Of a DNA stretch of 64,000 nucleotides, positions 1 through 8,408 are shown piece after piece. Below the pieces are notes generated by a model that saw nothing but the letters and a program-made list of their open reading frames with translations, searched no databases and was not told the origin of the DNA. How positions within the stretch are numbered: position 1 is the first letter of the stretch; every line of letters begins with the position of its first letter. The position numbers and the translations under genes are program-made. The stretch covers positions 62,001 to 126,000 of the forward strand of contig NZ_PZZZ01000009.1 of assembly GCF_003046475.1 (NCBI RefSeq), in the 5' to 3' direction. The stretch is from Mycoplana dimorpha. Lineage in GTDB: Bacteria; Pseudomonadota; Alphaproteobacteria; Rhizobiales; Rhizobiaceae.

Positions 1-855
1 GACGCCCACAAGACGAAGCAGTTCTGGCTGGTCTGGATCGTCCTGTGCATGAACGTGTCCGCCGGGATCGGCGTGATCGGCATGGCCTCGCCGATGCTGC
101 AGGAAATCTTCGGTGGTCGCCTGATCGGCTTGCCGGAGCTCGGCTTCACGGAACTCGATGGCTCGCAGCGCGCCGCCATCGCGGCGATTGCCGCCGGCTT
201 TGCCGGTCTTCTTTCGCTGTTCAACATCGGCGGCCGGTTCTTCTGGGCGTCGCTGTCGGACAAGATCGGCCGGAAGAACACCTACTACACGTTCTTCCTG
301 CTCGGCATCGTGCTGTATGCACTCGCTCCGACTGCCGCCGGCATGGGCAGCCAGCTCCTGTTCGTGGCGATCTTCTGCATCATCCTGTCGATGTATGGCG
401 GCGGTTTCGCCACCATCCCCGCCTATCTCGCCGACATCTTCGGGACGCAGTTCGTCGGCGCGATCCACGGACGGCTGCTCACCGCCTGGGCGACCGCCGG
501 CATCCTCGGCCCCGTGGTCGTGAACTACATCCGCGAGTTCCAGATCGCCGCCGGGATTCCGCGCGAACAGGTGTATGACTTCACCATGTATATCCTGGCG
601 GGCATGCTGGTGATCGGCGTGATCGCCAATGCGATGGTCAAGCCGCTCGACTCCAAGTGGTACATGTCCGACGAGGAAGTCGCCAAGCTCCAGGCAAAGA
701 CCGCCGCAACGGCGCATCAGGGACCGACCGGCTCCTTCGGCATTGGCAAGGGCGGCCTCGATGCCAAGGCGGCCGCAGCCTGGGCGGTCGTAGGTATCCC
801 GATCCTTTGGGGCGTCTGGATAACGATGCAAAAGACCGCGGCCCTGTTTGGCTGA
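1..855 (+). CDS. MFS transporter, oxalate/formate antiporter (OFA)-like, 5' end cut by window
   Basis: The reading frame is open from base 1 to the stop at 853-855, so 284 C-terminal residues are visible and the start lies outside the window. Several hydrophobic membrane segments are seen. The loop WASLSDKIGRKNTY matches the MFS cytoplasmic signature between two helices, and the pattern FNIGGRFFWASLSDKIGRK is typical of OFA-family carriers of small carboxylates. The last 70 residues become polar, followed by a final helix. Substrate cannot be read from the sequence. A perfect hairpin follows the stop. Family is fairly certain; the OFA subfamily is inference. Confidence 0.8.
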   Translation, partial: DAHKTKQFWLVWIVLCMNVSAGIGVIGMASPMLQEIFGGRLIGLPELGFTELDGSQRAAIAAIAAGFAGLLSLFNIGGRFFWASLSDKIGRKNTYYTFFLLGIVLYALAPTAAGMGSQLLFVAIFCIILSMYGGGFATIPAYLADIFGTQFVGAIHGRLLTAWATAGILGPVVVNYIREFQIAAGIPREQVYDFTMYILAGMLVIGVIANAMVKPLDSKWYMSDEEVAKLQAKTAATAHQGPTGSFGIGKGGLDAKAAAAWAVVGIPILWGVWITMQKTAALFG

Positions 856-870
856 TCTGATTTACCAAGT

Positions 871-895
871 TCCGGCGCGACCTCTTCGCGCCGGA
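871..895. terminator. Hairpin after MFS gene
   Basis: TCCGGCGCG at 871-879 pairs perfectly with CGCGCCGGA at 887-895 over a 7-base loop. It sits 15 bases past the MFS stop and ahead of the converging FMO-like gene. No T-run follows on the plus strand, so it may be a weak or bidirectional terminator. Confidence 0.5.
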
Positions 896-994
896 CATCC
901 GCTGCAAGTGCAGCGTCTCGGAATTGTCAGTTGAAAATACATACAAGGGGCAGTGCCGCTTCTTCGGCAACTCGCCCCCGCCATGTTCGCCAGA

Positions 995-2539
995 TCAGGC
1001 CGCGCGCGGCCGGGCGGCCGTCGTGACCAGATTTTTCAACCCGCGCTCCTCATCGGTCATCTCAGGCGAACGGATCGCGCCGAATGCAGCAGCCGCAGCC
1101 GCGGTCAGCGCGGGTGCATCGCCAAGGCTGTCCGGCCCCTGCAGGCGGAAGGAGACGGCTGAGAGCGGCCCGAAGAGCAGCGCCCGCTCCAGATCCGGCC
1201 AGCGACCGAGATCGGGTTCCACCCCGGTATTGCGCGCAAAGAGCAACGCCAGATGCTGCATCGGCAGGCTCTGCGGTCCGCCACGTCCTGCACGGCTGCG
1301 GGCCAGGCCGGCGGCCAGGGTCTCGCGGTCCGGTTCTGGAACGATACCCGCCCAGCTATAGGCGATCCACCGGGCCTGAAGCTCCAGCACGGGCAGGAAC
1401 GGACCGACCAGATCGTAGAAACCTGCGAAGGCGAGCCCTGCCAAATCCGGATGGAAGGTGTGATCGCTGAGATCGATATGGGTGCGATCGAGGCCGAGTT
1501 CCGCCGCTACATCCGGTGCCAGGAAGGGCAGCGACAGCCGGTATCCGGTGCCGAACAGGATCGCGTCGAAGTCCCCCTTGGCTCCGTCGGCGAAGCGGAC
1601 GGAGCGCCCCGCGACGGATTCGATCCAGGGGCGGACCGCTATGCGGCCTTCCGCAACGAGCGGAAGGAAGTTCTGGGACTGGGTGATCCCGGCCGCAAAG
1701 ATGTTGTCGTCCGGCGTCATCGCGCCGAACTGGTCGGGTGATCCGGCCGCGCGCAGGACCGTTGCCTTCAGCCCGGCCGCGAGATCCTCCGGCGGCAGGA
1801 TCTCGCCTGCCAATGCAGCCGCCCGCGTGAACATCACATGGTCCGTCGGCACGCCGGACATGAGCTTGGGCAGCACATAGCGTTGGCGGCGGTAGCAGAC
1901 GGTGACGCTGCGTGCGCCCGAAAGGGCAAGATCGGATGCGATCTCGAGCGCGCTGATCGAGCAGCCGGCAATCAGCACGTCCTTGCCGCGATAGGCCTGG
2001 CCGCCGTCATACTGGCTGGCGTGGGCGGCGCCGAGGGTTCCGGTGAAGCCGTCGAGCCCGGCAATTTCGGGGACCTCCGGCATGACATAGCGGCCGGAGG
2101 CGACGACCACGCGGGCGAACCGCTCGGTCTGGACTTCACCGCTGCGACGTGAGCGGACGATCCAGCCACCTTCCGGCGCTTTTTGAAGCTGTTCGACCCG
2201 CGTGCTGAGGCGGACCCGCGACATCAGTTCGAATTTTTCGGCATAGCGCATGAGATAGGCATGCATGTCGTCCCGGCTCGGATAGACCGGTGTTCCCTCG
2301 GCATGATCGAGATCCGAAAAACGCGTCATGACGCGGCTGGTGTTGGTGCGCATGCCGCGCCATGTGCCGCTCATCGGCGAAGCTGCATTCCATTGGCCGC
2401 CGGGGCGGTCGGCCGCCTCGAACAGGACGGGCTCGAACCCGTGTTCGACAAGCCAGCGCGCCGTGACGAGGCCGGCGGGTCCGGCGCCGATGATCGCAAC
2501 GGCTTTCGGCGGCATGGTGTGGGAGGTGAATTCGGTCAT
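995..2539 (-). CDS. Flavin-containing monooxygenase-like NAD(P)/FAD oxidoreductase
   Basis: This 514-residue protein has an N-terminal FAD-binding Rossmann motif (G18-A-G20-P-A-G23 in IIGAGPAGL) followed by an acidic residue after strand 2 (LFEAADRPGGQW). A second, NAD(P)H-binding motif appears near residue 190 (LIAGCSISALEIASDLA). The segment AAHASQY recalls the FxGxxxH-type FMO signature but is not exact. Such enzymes oxygenate soft heteroatoms or carbonyls in the cytoplasm; the substrate is unknown. AGGAG sits 7 bases before the start. The gene is divergent from the PNPOx pair at 2675-4488, which may include its regulator. Family is sure, the exact reaction is not. Confidence 0.85.
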   Translation of the reverse strand: MTEFTSHTMPPKAVAIIGAGPAGLVTARWLVEHGFEPVLFEAADRPGGQWNAASPMSGTWRGMRTNTSRVMTRFSDLDHAEGTPVYPSRDDMHAYLMRYAEKFELMSRVRLSTRVEQLQKAPEGGWIVRSRRSGEVQTERFARVVVASGRYVMPEVPEIAGLDGFTGTLGAAHASQYDGGQAYRGKDVLIAGCSISALEIASDLALSGARSVTVCYRRQRYVLPKLMSGVPTDHVMFTRAAALAGEILPPEDLAAGLKATVLRAAGSPDQFGAMTPDDNIFAAGITQSQNFLPLVAEGRIAVRPWIESVAGRSVRFADGAKGDFDAILFGTGYRLSLPFLAPDVAAELGLDRTHIDLSDHTFHPDLAGLAFAGFYDLVGPFLPVLELQARWIAYSWAGIVPEPDRETLAAGLARSRAGRGGPQSLPMQHLALLFARNTGVEPDLGRWPDLERALLFGPLSAVSFRLQGPDSLGDAPALTAAAAAAFGAIRSPEMTDEERGLKNLVTTAARPRAA

Positions 2540-2674
2540 CTGCGGCTCCTCGGTTTAGGGGAGCCCACCCATTATGCCGATCTGCTTGCCGCGCTTCCTA
2601 AATGGTTCCTAACCGACGGTGGGCGATTCCTAAAAGATCGCTAAGTGGCTATGCTGCGCTGGAGGGAACATTCC

Positions 2675-3142
2675 ATGCAGATCAACCACGATATCGCAGT
2701 ATTCATGACCAGCCCCGTGATGATCGTTCTTGGCACAAGCGATGACGCATCGCAGCCGGCGATCGGGCGGGCTATCGGCGCGCTTGTCCAAAAAGACGAA
2801 GGCAGCATTGATCTGATGGTTTCCGAGTGGCAATGGCCGGCGACCGTGGCCAATGTCCGGGCCAATGGCCGGCTCGCCGCGACTTTCGCGCGGCCGTCCG
2901 ACTATGTCTCCTTCCAGGTCAAGGGGCGCGCCGCAGTTCTTCCGGCCACAGCCGAACACCTGTCCTCAGCCGCGCGCTATGTCGAAAGAATCACCGCGAC
3001 GCTTGAAGGACTCGGCCTCGATGGCCGCATCGTCACGCCCTGGTTCGTGAACCGGGATCTGGTGGCAGTCAGGCTCCCGGTCGACGAAATCTTCGTGCAG
3101 ACCCCCGGCGCAAAGGCCGGCCAACTGGTCGAGCGGCAATGA
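2675..3142 (+). CDS. Small pyridoxamine 5'-phosphate oxidase-like flavoprotein
   Basis: The 155-residue product has the split beta-barrel pattern of PNPOx-like FMN proteins: an N-terminal helix, then strands such as MIVLGTSDD, GRAIGALVQ and GSIDLMVSEWQW, then TVANVRANGRLAATFARPSDYVSFQVKG. I chose ATG 2675 because GGAGG at 2661-2665 lies 9 bases upstream; the frame is open from a GTG at 2645 that lacks such a site. Its stop overlaps the next start (ATGA at 3139-3142), so the two are translationally coupled. It may bind FMN, F420 or heme; nothing in the sequence decides between these. Confidence 0.75.
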   Translation: MQINHDIAVFMTSPVMIVLGTSDDASQPAIGRAIGALVQKDEGSIDLMVSEWQWPATVANVRANGRLAATFARPSDYVSFQVKGRAAVLPATAEHLSSAARYVERITATLEGLGLDGRIVTPWFVNRDLVAVRLPVDEIFVQTPGAKAGQLVERQ

Positions 3143-4488
3143 TGGCAATCCGGCTTCGCGATCTGTCGGCCTGCTTCGAGGGCGTCATTCCCTCGATCAT
3201 CGCGACTGCGGCGGCCGACGGCAGCCCGAACATCTCCTATCTGTCGCATGTGGTGCTGGTCGACGACGAGCGCATCGCGCTCTCCAATCAGTTCTTCTCC
3301 AAGACGGCCGCCAATGTGCGCGCCAATCCTGCTGCCGCCGTGCTCGTCGTCGATCCTCGGAACGGCGAACAATATCGGCTGGACGTGAGCTTCGAGCAGA
3401 CCCTCGACAGCGGCGAGCTCTTTGACGAGATGGCCGTACAGCTGCGCGCATCGAGTGCGCAGCTCGGCATGGGCGAGGTGATGCGGCTGCGCGGCGTCGA
3501 CATCTACCGGGTCAGCGCGCTCAATGCCGTTCCGTCTCCCTCTACTGTTCAGGCATACTCCCCTGCGACGACGGGGCCGCAACTCGCAGCAATGGCCGCG
3601 GTCAGCCGGGGGATTTGCCAGGCGAGCGATGTCGATTCCGTCGTGGATTCCGTGCTGGAGGGGCTACAAACCCTTCAGTACGGTAACGCCATGCTGCTGC
3701 TGACGGAACCCGACAGTGACCGGCTCGTGACCATCGGCACCCGCGGCTATGAGCGCAGCGGCATCGGTTCCGAAGTCGTCATCGGCGAAGGCGTGATCGG
3801 GATGGCGGCCCAGGAGCGGCGGCCGATCCGGATCAGCGACATGAGCCGCGTCCAGCGCTTCGGCTCGGCCGTTCAAACTTCCTCCGCGGAGGAAAACCGC
3901 ACGCGCACGATCTCGCTGCCGGGCATGCCGGATGCGATGAGCCAGCTCGCGCTGCCGATGATCGCGCAGGGAACTCTGCGCGGCGTTCTTTTTCTCGAAA
4001 GTTGCAGAAGACTGGCCTTCACCCGCGAAGACGAGGCGGCGCTCTCCATCATCGCCATGCAGGCGGCGGCAGCCCTTGCACTCGCAGGGGACGAGAGCGG
4101 CGAGGCGCAGCCCGTCTCATCGCTCGTCGCAACCGGTGCCACCAAGCCGGGAGGGCCCATCCGTGTCGTTCATTATGCCTATGACGACAGCATCTTCATC
4201 GACAACGATTACCTGATCAAAGGCGTTCCCGGCCGACTGCTGATCTACCTGCTCCGGACTTATCTGCGCGAGGGACGCAGCGAATTCTCCAACCGCGAGA
4301 TCCGGCTCGCGGACGAACTGCGCCTGCCGGACGTGAAGGACAACCTGGAGACCCGGCTGCTCCTGCTGCGGCGGCGGCTTGAGGAAAAGGCCGCGCCGGT
4401 GCAGCTGCTTCACGTGGGCCGTGGCCGCGTGCGCCTCGAACTCGCCGGACCCGTGCTCCTGGACAAGGCCGCCGGAGGGACTGACTGA
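3139..4488 (+). CDS. PNPOx-GAF-winged-helix-like three-domain protein
   Basis: The 449-residue product has three parts. Residues about 1-135 form a PNPOx-like barrel (IIATAAADGSPNISYLSHV, FFSKTAANVRANPAAAVLVV). Residues about 150-320 look like a GAF sensor domain (ISRGICQASDVDSVVDSVLEG-like helix, EGVIGMAAQERRPIRI, GVLFLESCRRLAF). Residues about 335-440 resemble an OmpR-type winged helix (GRLLIYLLRTYL, FSNREIRLADELRL, DNLETRLLLLRRRLEE, RGRVRLEL). The layout suggests a cytoplasmic sensor-regulator that reads a small ligand or redox state, perhaps controlling its own operon and the divergent FMO gene. The C-terminal call rests on pattern only. Confidence 0.7.
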   Translation: MMAIRLRDLSACFEGVIPSIIATAAADGSPNISYLSHVVLVDDERIALSNQFFSKTAANVRANPAAAVLVVDPRNGEQYRLDVSFEQTLDSGELFDEMAVQLRASSAQLGMGEVMRLRGVDIYRVSALNAVPSPSTVQAYSPATTGPQLAAMAAVSRGICQASDVDSVVDSVLEGLQTLQYGNAMLLLTEPDSDRLVTIGTRGYERSGIGSEVVIGEGVIGMAAQERRPIRISDMSRVQRFGSAVQTSSAEENRTRTISLPGMPDAMSQLALPMIAQGTLRGVLFLESCRRLAFTREDEAALSIIAMQAAAALALAGDESGEAQPVSSLVATGATKPGGPIRVVHYAYDDSIFIDNDYLIKGVPGRLLIYLLRTYLREGRSEFSNREIRLADELRLPDVKDNLETRLLLLRRRLEEKAAPVQLLHVGRGRVRLELAGPVLLDKAAGGTD

Positions 4489-4632
4489 CAAGCAAGCCCC
4501 CCGACTTGGGGGCGCGGTGGGCAATATCGACATCGATCGCTGCGAGCACATCGTAGGAAACCGGCGCGACAACAATCGCGCCGCCGACGCCCCAAGAGCC
4601 CGGCAGAAAGCGCCACAGTGCCCGTTCGCGCC

Positions 4633-5427
4633 CTATTGTACCCGGGTGCGCAGACGGTCGGTGACGAACTCCATGACCAGCACGATGATGAAGATCACCA
4701 GAATGATGGTGGAGGCGTTCTTGTACTGGAAGAGATCGAAGGCAACCTTCAACTCCTGACCGATGCCGCCGGCGCCAACCAGTCCCAGCACCACCGAGGA
4801 GCGCACCGCCTTCTCCAGCGCGAACAACGTCGTGTTGATCAGTGACGGCATTGCATCCGGCAGCACGGCCCCGCACAGCACCGAGAGCCGGCTTGCGCCG
4901 ATCGCAAACAGCGCCTCCTGCGGCTTTTCGTCGGCGTCCTCCATGGCTTCGGCGAAGAAGCGGCCGCAAAAGCCGATCGTGTCGACCATGATCGTCATCG
5001 TTCCAGCCACCGCGCCCAGCCCGACGGAGGCAACGAAGATCAGCGCCCAGACCAGATCGGGCACGGTGCGGAAGAGCGATACGAGCATCTTGAAGACATG
5101 CCGGAAGGCTCCCGCCGGCGAGATGGCCTTGGACGAGAGCCAGGCAATCGGCAGGCTGATCACCACCCCGATCACCGTGCCGACCAGCGCGATCTGGAAC
5201 GTCTCGATCATCCGCCAGAACACACGCTGCAGGAAGGCGCCCTCGAGATTGGGCGGCAACATGCGCCCGACCAGTTCCGCCATACGGGGCCCGCCATGGG
5301 CCAGTTGCGCCGGCGACGGCGCCACCTGCTGCAGCGACACGACCAGCAGCGCGCCGGCCGCTACCAGCAGCGTGAAGGTCATCGGCGATATGCGCGGCAA
5401 GCGCGCCGGCAGCGTGCTCTCAGCCAT
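4633..5427 (-). CDS. phnE: Phosphonate ABC transporter permease PhnE
   Basis: This 264-residue membrane protein carries the PhnE hallmarks: an N-terminal helix (FTLLVAAGALLVVSL), a periplasmic stretch, then the transmembrane core with FRTVPDLVWALIFV and the EAA-type loop EALFAIGASRLSVLCGAVLPDAMP that contacts the ATPase. GLVGAGGIGQEL near the C terminus is also typical. It forms the channel for phosphonate import with PhnC and the PhnD binding protein. Its start overlaps the phnC stop by 8 bases. It is the last gene of phnD-phnC-phnE, and only one permease is present. Confidence 0.93.
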   Translation of the reverse strand: MAESTLPARLPRISPMTFTLLVAAGALLVVSLQQVAPSPAQLAHGGPRMAELVGRMLPPNLEGAFLQRVFWRMIETFQIALVGTVIGVVISLPIAWLSSKAISPAGAFRHVFKMLVSLFRTVPDLVWALIFVASVGLGAVAGTMTIMVDTIGFCGRFFAEAMEDADEKPQEALFAIGASRLSVLCGAVLPDAMPSLINTTLFALEKAVRSSVVLGLVGAGGIGQELKVAFDLFQYKNASTIILVIFIIVLVMEFVTDRLRTRVQ

Positions 5428-6169
5428 GGAAGGCCTCCTGGAGCGTTGCGCGCGTCAGGTTCGCGGTCGGCTGGTCGAAGAGGACGGAGCCGGATTTCAG
5501 GGCGATGATGCGGTCCGAAAACTCGAGCGCATGGTCCATGTCGTGCGTCGTGTAGATCAGGGTGGTGCCACTGTCTTGCGACAGCTGTGAAAAGAGGGCC
5601 ATGACATCGCGGCCGGAGGCGGGATCAAGGCTTGCCGCCGGCTCGTCGGCGATCAGGAGTTGCGGCTTGCGGACCAGTGCCCTGGCGATTGCGACCCGCT
5701 GCGCCTGACCGCCGGACAACTCGTCCGCCCGTGCCGCAGCCTTGTGGCAGAGGCCGACCTGGCTCAGGGCCTCGTGCGCGTCATCGCGCCATTGCTGGCG
5801 GGAAATCGATTGATGCCAGGCATGCCAAGCACCGGCAAGGCCGAGCTTGCCGTGCACGACGTTGGTCAGCACCGACTGCCGGGAAACCAGGCCATGATGC
5901 TGGAACACCACGCCGATGCGCTGCCGCAATCGCCGCAACTGACGCGACGAGGGTCTGATGCCGATGCTTTCGCCGAGCGTGCTCACCTCGCCGCCGTTCA
6001 GCGGCAGGAGCCCGATCAGGCATTTCAGCAGAGTGGATTTTCCAGCACCGTTGGAGCCGATCAGCGCAACCCGCTCGGTCGCCGACACGGTCAGCCCGAT
6101 GCCGGAAAAGACCGTCTTCCCGTCCGCATATTTCTTGGTAACGCCGCGGGCGCAAATGATCTCGCTCAT
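5420..6169 (-). CDS. phnC: Phosphonate ABC transporter ATP-binding protein PhnC
   Basis: The 249-residue ATPase has Walker A GSNGAGKST at residues 38-46, Q-loop GVVFQHHGLV, signature ELSGGQAQR, Walker B LLIADEPA and the H-loop YTTHDMDH. The GVVFQxxxLV segment and the length match PhnC, which powers phosphonate or phosphate-ester import on the inner face of the membrane. It follows phnD after an 87-base gap holding a long hairpin and overlaps phnE by 8 bases. Placement beside phnD, phnE and phnM supports the phosphonate assignment. Confidence 0.93.
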   Translation of the reverse strand: MSEIICARGVTKKYADGKTVFSGIGLTVSATERVALIGSNGAGKSTLLKCLIGLLPLNGGEVSTLGESIGIRPSSRQLRRLRQRIGVVFQHHGLVSRQSVLTNVVHGKLGLAGAWHAWHQSISRQQWRDDAHEALSQVGLCHKAAARADELSGGQAQRVAIARALVRKPQLLIADEPAASLDPASGRDVMALFSQLSQDSGTTLIYTTHDMDHALEFSDRIIALKSGSVLFDQPTANLTRATLQEAFHG

Positions 6170-6189
6170 GATGTCTGTCCTGGCCGCTG

Positions 6190-6238
6190 GAGCTTGTTGC
6201 GACGAAGGCAGCCGGCTGGTCCGACTGCCTTCAAGCTC
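6190..6238. promoter_or_regulatory. Hairpin between phnD and phnC
   Basis: GAAGGCAG at 6204-6211 pairs perfectly with CTGCCTTC at 6225-6232, and GAGCTTG at 6190-6196 can pair with the flanking AAGCTC at 6233-6238. In the minus-strand transcript this sits just after phnD. A hairpin there commonly stabilises the binding-protein message or attenuates read-through into the ATPase and permease genes. Confidence 0.45.
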
Positions 6239-6256
6239 GGAGGTGGAGCGATCTGC

Positions 6257-7114
6257 TCAGTTGACGAAGTCGGTGAAGGTTTCGACGCCGATGGTGCGGT
6301 ACATCGAGCGGACGTAGTCGTAGTCGCTGTCGGTGACGTCGGTCAGGAAGAAGCCGCCGGTGAACTTCTTGTTGTCCTCGCCGGTCAGAACGGCCTGCAT
6401 CAGTTCGTTGCCCTTGGCTGCGAAGGCGTCGCGTACGGCGTTGAAGACGTCGTCCGGGATATCCTTGCGTGCGACCAGGATGTCGTTCGGCAGGTCGCGG
6501 CCGCGGGCGATAACGGCGAAGGCCTTGTCCGGAAATGCTTCGCGGACCGAAGCGAGGTGGCCGAAGTTGAGGCCAATGGCGGCAATGTCGCCGCGGGTCA
6601 GGGCTTCGGCGGCAACGTTGCGGGAGATGATCACCGGTTCGTAATCGGTGCCGTACTTCAGGCCGAAGTCTGCGAGCGCCTGGGCCGGGCCGAGATGCTG
6701 GGAGGTGGAGCCGACGGAGCCGAAGGCGACCTTCTTGCCCTTCAGGTCCTCGATCGAGCGGATCGGACCATCGGCCAGGACCGCGACCTGCGCGAAGTAA
6801 TCCGGGCGCTGCCAGGCAACGACGATCTTCGGCTGGCTGAGTTCCTTCATGACGACATATTCGGCCGGGCCGGTGAGGACCAAATCGACCTGGGCCGAAT
6901 TCAACGCCTCGACGGCGGTGGTGCGGGAGGCGACGGGATAGAGCTCGATCTCGAGACCGGTGGCTTCCTCCAGCGCAAGCTCGAAGGCACCGAATTCCTG
7001 CTGCAACGCTTCGAGACCCTCGATGTCGGTGACGGCGAATTTGACGGGATCGGCAAGGGCCGGCATTGCGGTTGCAAGCGTAAGCGCAAGGGCGGCTGCA
7101 AGTTTGCGGATCAT
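6257..7114 (-). CDS. phnD: Phosphonate ABC transporter substrate-binding protein PhnD
   Basis: The 285-residue protein begins with a Sec signal peptide (MIRKLAAALALTLATAMPALA, cleavage after ALA) and is periplasmic. It has PhnD-family landmarks: KFAVTDIEGLEALQQEF, LVLTGPAEYVVM, VAFGSVGSTSQHLGP and a C-terminal VRSMYRTIG segment. I chose ATG 7114 because AGAGGA lies just upstream and the signal peptide starts there. It is the first gene of phnD-phnC-phnE, downstream of two operator-like sites. The ligand could be a phosphonate, phosphite or phosphate ester; the neighbouring phnM and phnF favour a phosphonate. Confidence 0.9.
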   Translation of the reverse strand: MIRKLAAALALTLATAMPALADPVKFAVTDIEGLEALQQEFGAFELALEEATGLEIELYPVASRTTAVEALNSAQVDLVLTGPAEYVVMKELSQPKIVVAWQRPDYFAQVAVLADGPIRSIEDLKGKKVAFGSVGSTSQHLGPAQALADFGLKYGTDYEPVIISRNVAAEALTRGDIAAIGLNFGHLASVREAFPDKAFAVIARGRDLPNDILVARKDIPDDVFNAVRDAFAAKGNELMQAVLTGEDNKKFTGGFFLTDVTDSDYDYVRSMYRTIGVETFTDFVN

Positions 7115-7127
7115 GATTTTTCCTCTG

Positions 7128-7139
7128 CTGTATAGACAG
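7128..7139. promoter_or_regulatory. Operator-like site 1, CTGTATAGACAG
   Basis: The 12-mer CTGTATAGACAG is identical to the one at 7159-7170, 31 bp away or about three helical turns. Its ends form an inverted repeat (CTGT-N4-ACAG). It lies in the phnD/phnM divergent promoter region, 13 bases upstream of the phnD start. HutC/PhnF-type GntR proteins bind sites with a GTnTAnAC-like core, and the phnF gene is adjacent. Confidence 0.7.
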
Positions 7140-7158
7140 GACGCGATCGACGCGATAC

Positions 7159-7170
7159 CTGTATAGACAG
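7159..7170. promoter_or_regulatory. Operator-like site 2, CTGTATAGACAG
   Basis: This is the second exact copy of CTGTATAGACAG. The flanking bases CCTG/CAGCAG extend the match slightly. Two equally oriented copies on the same helix face suggest cooperative binding of two repressor dimers over both divergent promoters. Confidence 0.7.
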
Positions 7171-7226
7171 CAGATGACGGCTGCATGACACCTTGCCGTA
7201 AGATGACCTACCCATAAGGATCGCAG

Positions 7227-8408
7227 ATGCACTGGACCATCAGGGGCGGCCGCGCGCTCGCCGGAAACCGTTTGTCCGCCGCCACCATTCAAGTCGTTGA
7301 CGGGCAGATCGCCTCGACCCCGGACCCCGCCGCGCAGGTCATCGACGCGGAGGGCCTGCTCGTGCTCCCCGGCATCGTCGACATCCACGGCGACGGCTTC
7401 GAGCGCCAGATCATGCCGCGGCCCGGCGTGCGCTTCGACACGGCGCTGGCGCTTCGCGACACCGACCGGCAGCTGGTGGCGAACGGCATCACCACCGCCT
7501 TCCACGGCGTCACCATCTCGTGGGAGCCGGGGCTGCGCTCGGCGGAAGCGGCGGCGGACCTGATCGCGGAAGTGATCCGGATGCGCCCTTCGCTGCGATG
7601 CGACACCCGCCTGCATCTGCGCTGGGAAACCTTTGCGCTCGACCAGTTGCCGATGGTCATGCAGTGGCTGTCGCTCGAGCCGAAGCCGATCATCGCGCTC
7701 AACGACCATACGACCGGCACGGTCAACAAGGGCACGATCGCCCGCAAGATCGGCCAAATGGCATCGCGCTCGGGCCTGAGCCAGGAGGCCTATGCGGCCT
7801 TGCTCGACAGCGTCTGGGCGCGGCGCGCCGAGGTGCCGGCTGCCATCGAACAACTCGCGAGCGCGGCCAGGGCATCCGGAAACATCCTGCTCGCCCACGA
7901 CGAGGCGTCGCCGCAGGAACGGCTGAAATTCCGACAACTCGGCGTCGTGACCTCCGAATTCCCGCTCAATCGCGAGACCGCCGAGGCGGCCCGCGCGGCG
8001 GGTGAACACATTGTCCTTGGCGCTCCCAACGTCGTGCGCGGCGGCAGCCATAACGGCGCACTCGACGCAACGGAAGCCGTGCGGGCCGGCTTCTGCAGCG
8101 TGCTTGCCAGTGACTATCACTACCCCTCGCCCATCCACGCTGCCTTCAAACTGGCCCGGCCGGACTTCGGCGATCTGGCCGAAACCTGGTCGCTGGTGTC
8201 AGCCAATGCCGCAAAGGCAGCCGGTCTGGAGGATCGCGGCATCTTGCAGCCGGGCATGCGCGCGGACATGATCCTGGTCGATGCACGCGACCCGGCGCAC
8301 CCGCACGTGGTTGCGACGATGGTGGGCGGCGACCTGGTCTATTCCGCCGGCGTCCCCGTAGTTTCCGCCTCGAAGACGGCACGGACGCCGGAGGGCGCTT
8401 GGGCATGA
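7227..8408 (+). CDS. phnM: PhnM-type amidohydrolase (alpha-D-ribose 1-methylphosphonate 5-triphosphate diphosphatase family)
   Basis: The 393-residue protein belongs to the amidohydrolase superfamily. The metal-binding motif DIHGDGFER around H54 is the PhnM form, and NDHTTGTVNKGTIARKIG, LLAHDEASPQER and VLASDYHYPSPIHA match later family motifs. PhnM removes pyrophosphate from ribose 1-methylphosphonate 5-triphosphate in the C-P lyase pathway, or acts on related phosphonates. AAGGA precedes the start. The stop overlaps the phnF start (ATGA at 8405-8408). No phnGHIJKL genes are in the window, so its partners are elsewhere or it does another job. Confidence 0.88.
   Translation: MHWTIRGGRALAGNRLSAATIQVVDGQIASTPDPAAQVIDAEGLLVLPGIVDIHGDGFERQIMPRPGVRFDTALALRDTDRQLVANGITTAFHGVTISWEPGLRSAEAAADLIAEVIRMRPSLRCDTRLHLRWETFALDQLPMVMQWLSLEPKPIIALNDHTTGTVNKGTIARKIGQMASRSGLSQEAYAALLDSVWARRAEVPAAIEQLASAARASGNILLAHDEASPQERLKFRQLGVVTSEFPLNRETAEAARAAGEHIVLGAPNVVRGGSHNGALDATEAVRAGFCSVLASDYHYPSPIHAAFKLARPDFGDLAETWSLVSANAAKAAGLEDRGILQPGMRADMILVDARDPAHPHVVATMVGGDLVYSAGVPVVSASKTARTPEGAWA

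Noticed and set aside
6231-8138. A 635-codon minus-strand frame spanning phnD and phnM
   Set aside because: It overlaps well-supported phnD in another frame and is antisense to phnM; its sequence is compositionally biased.
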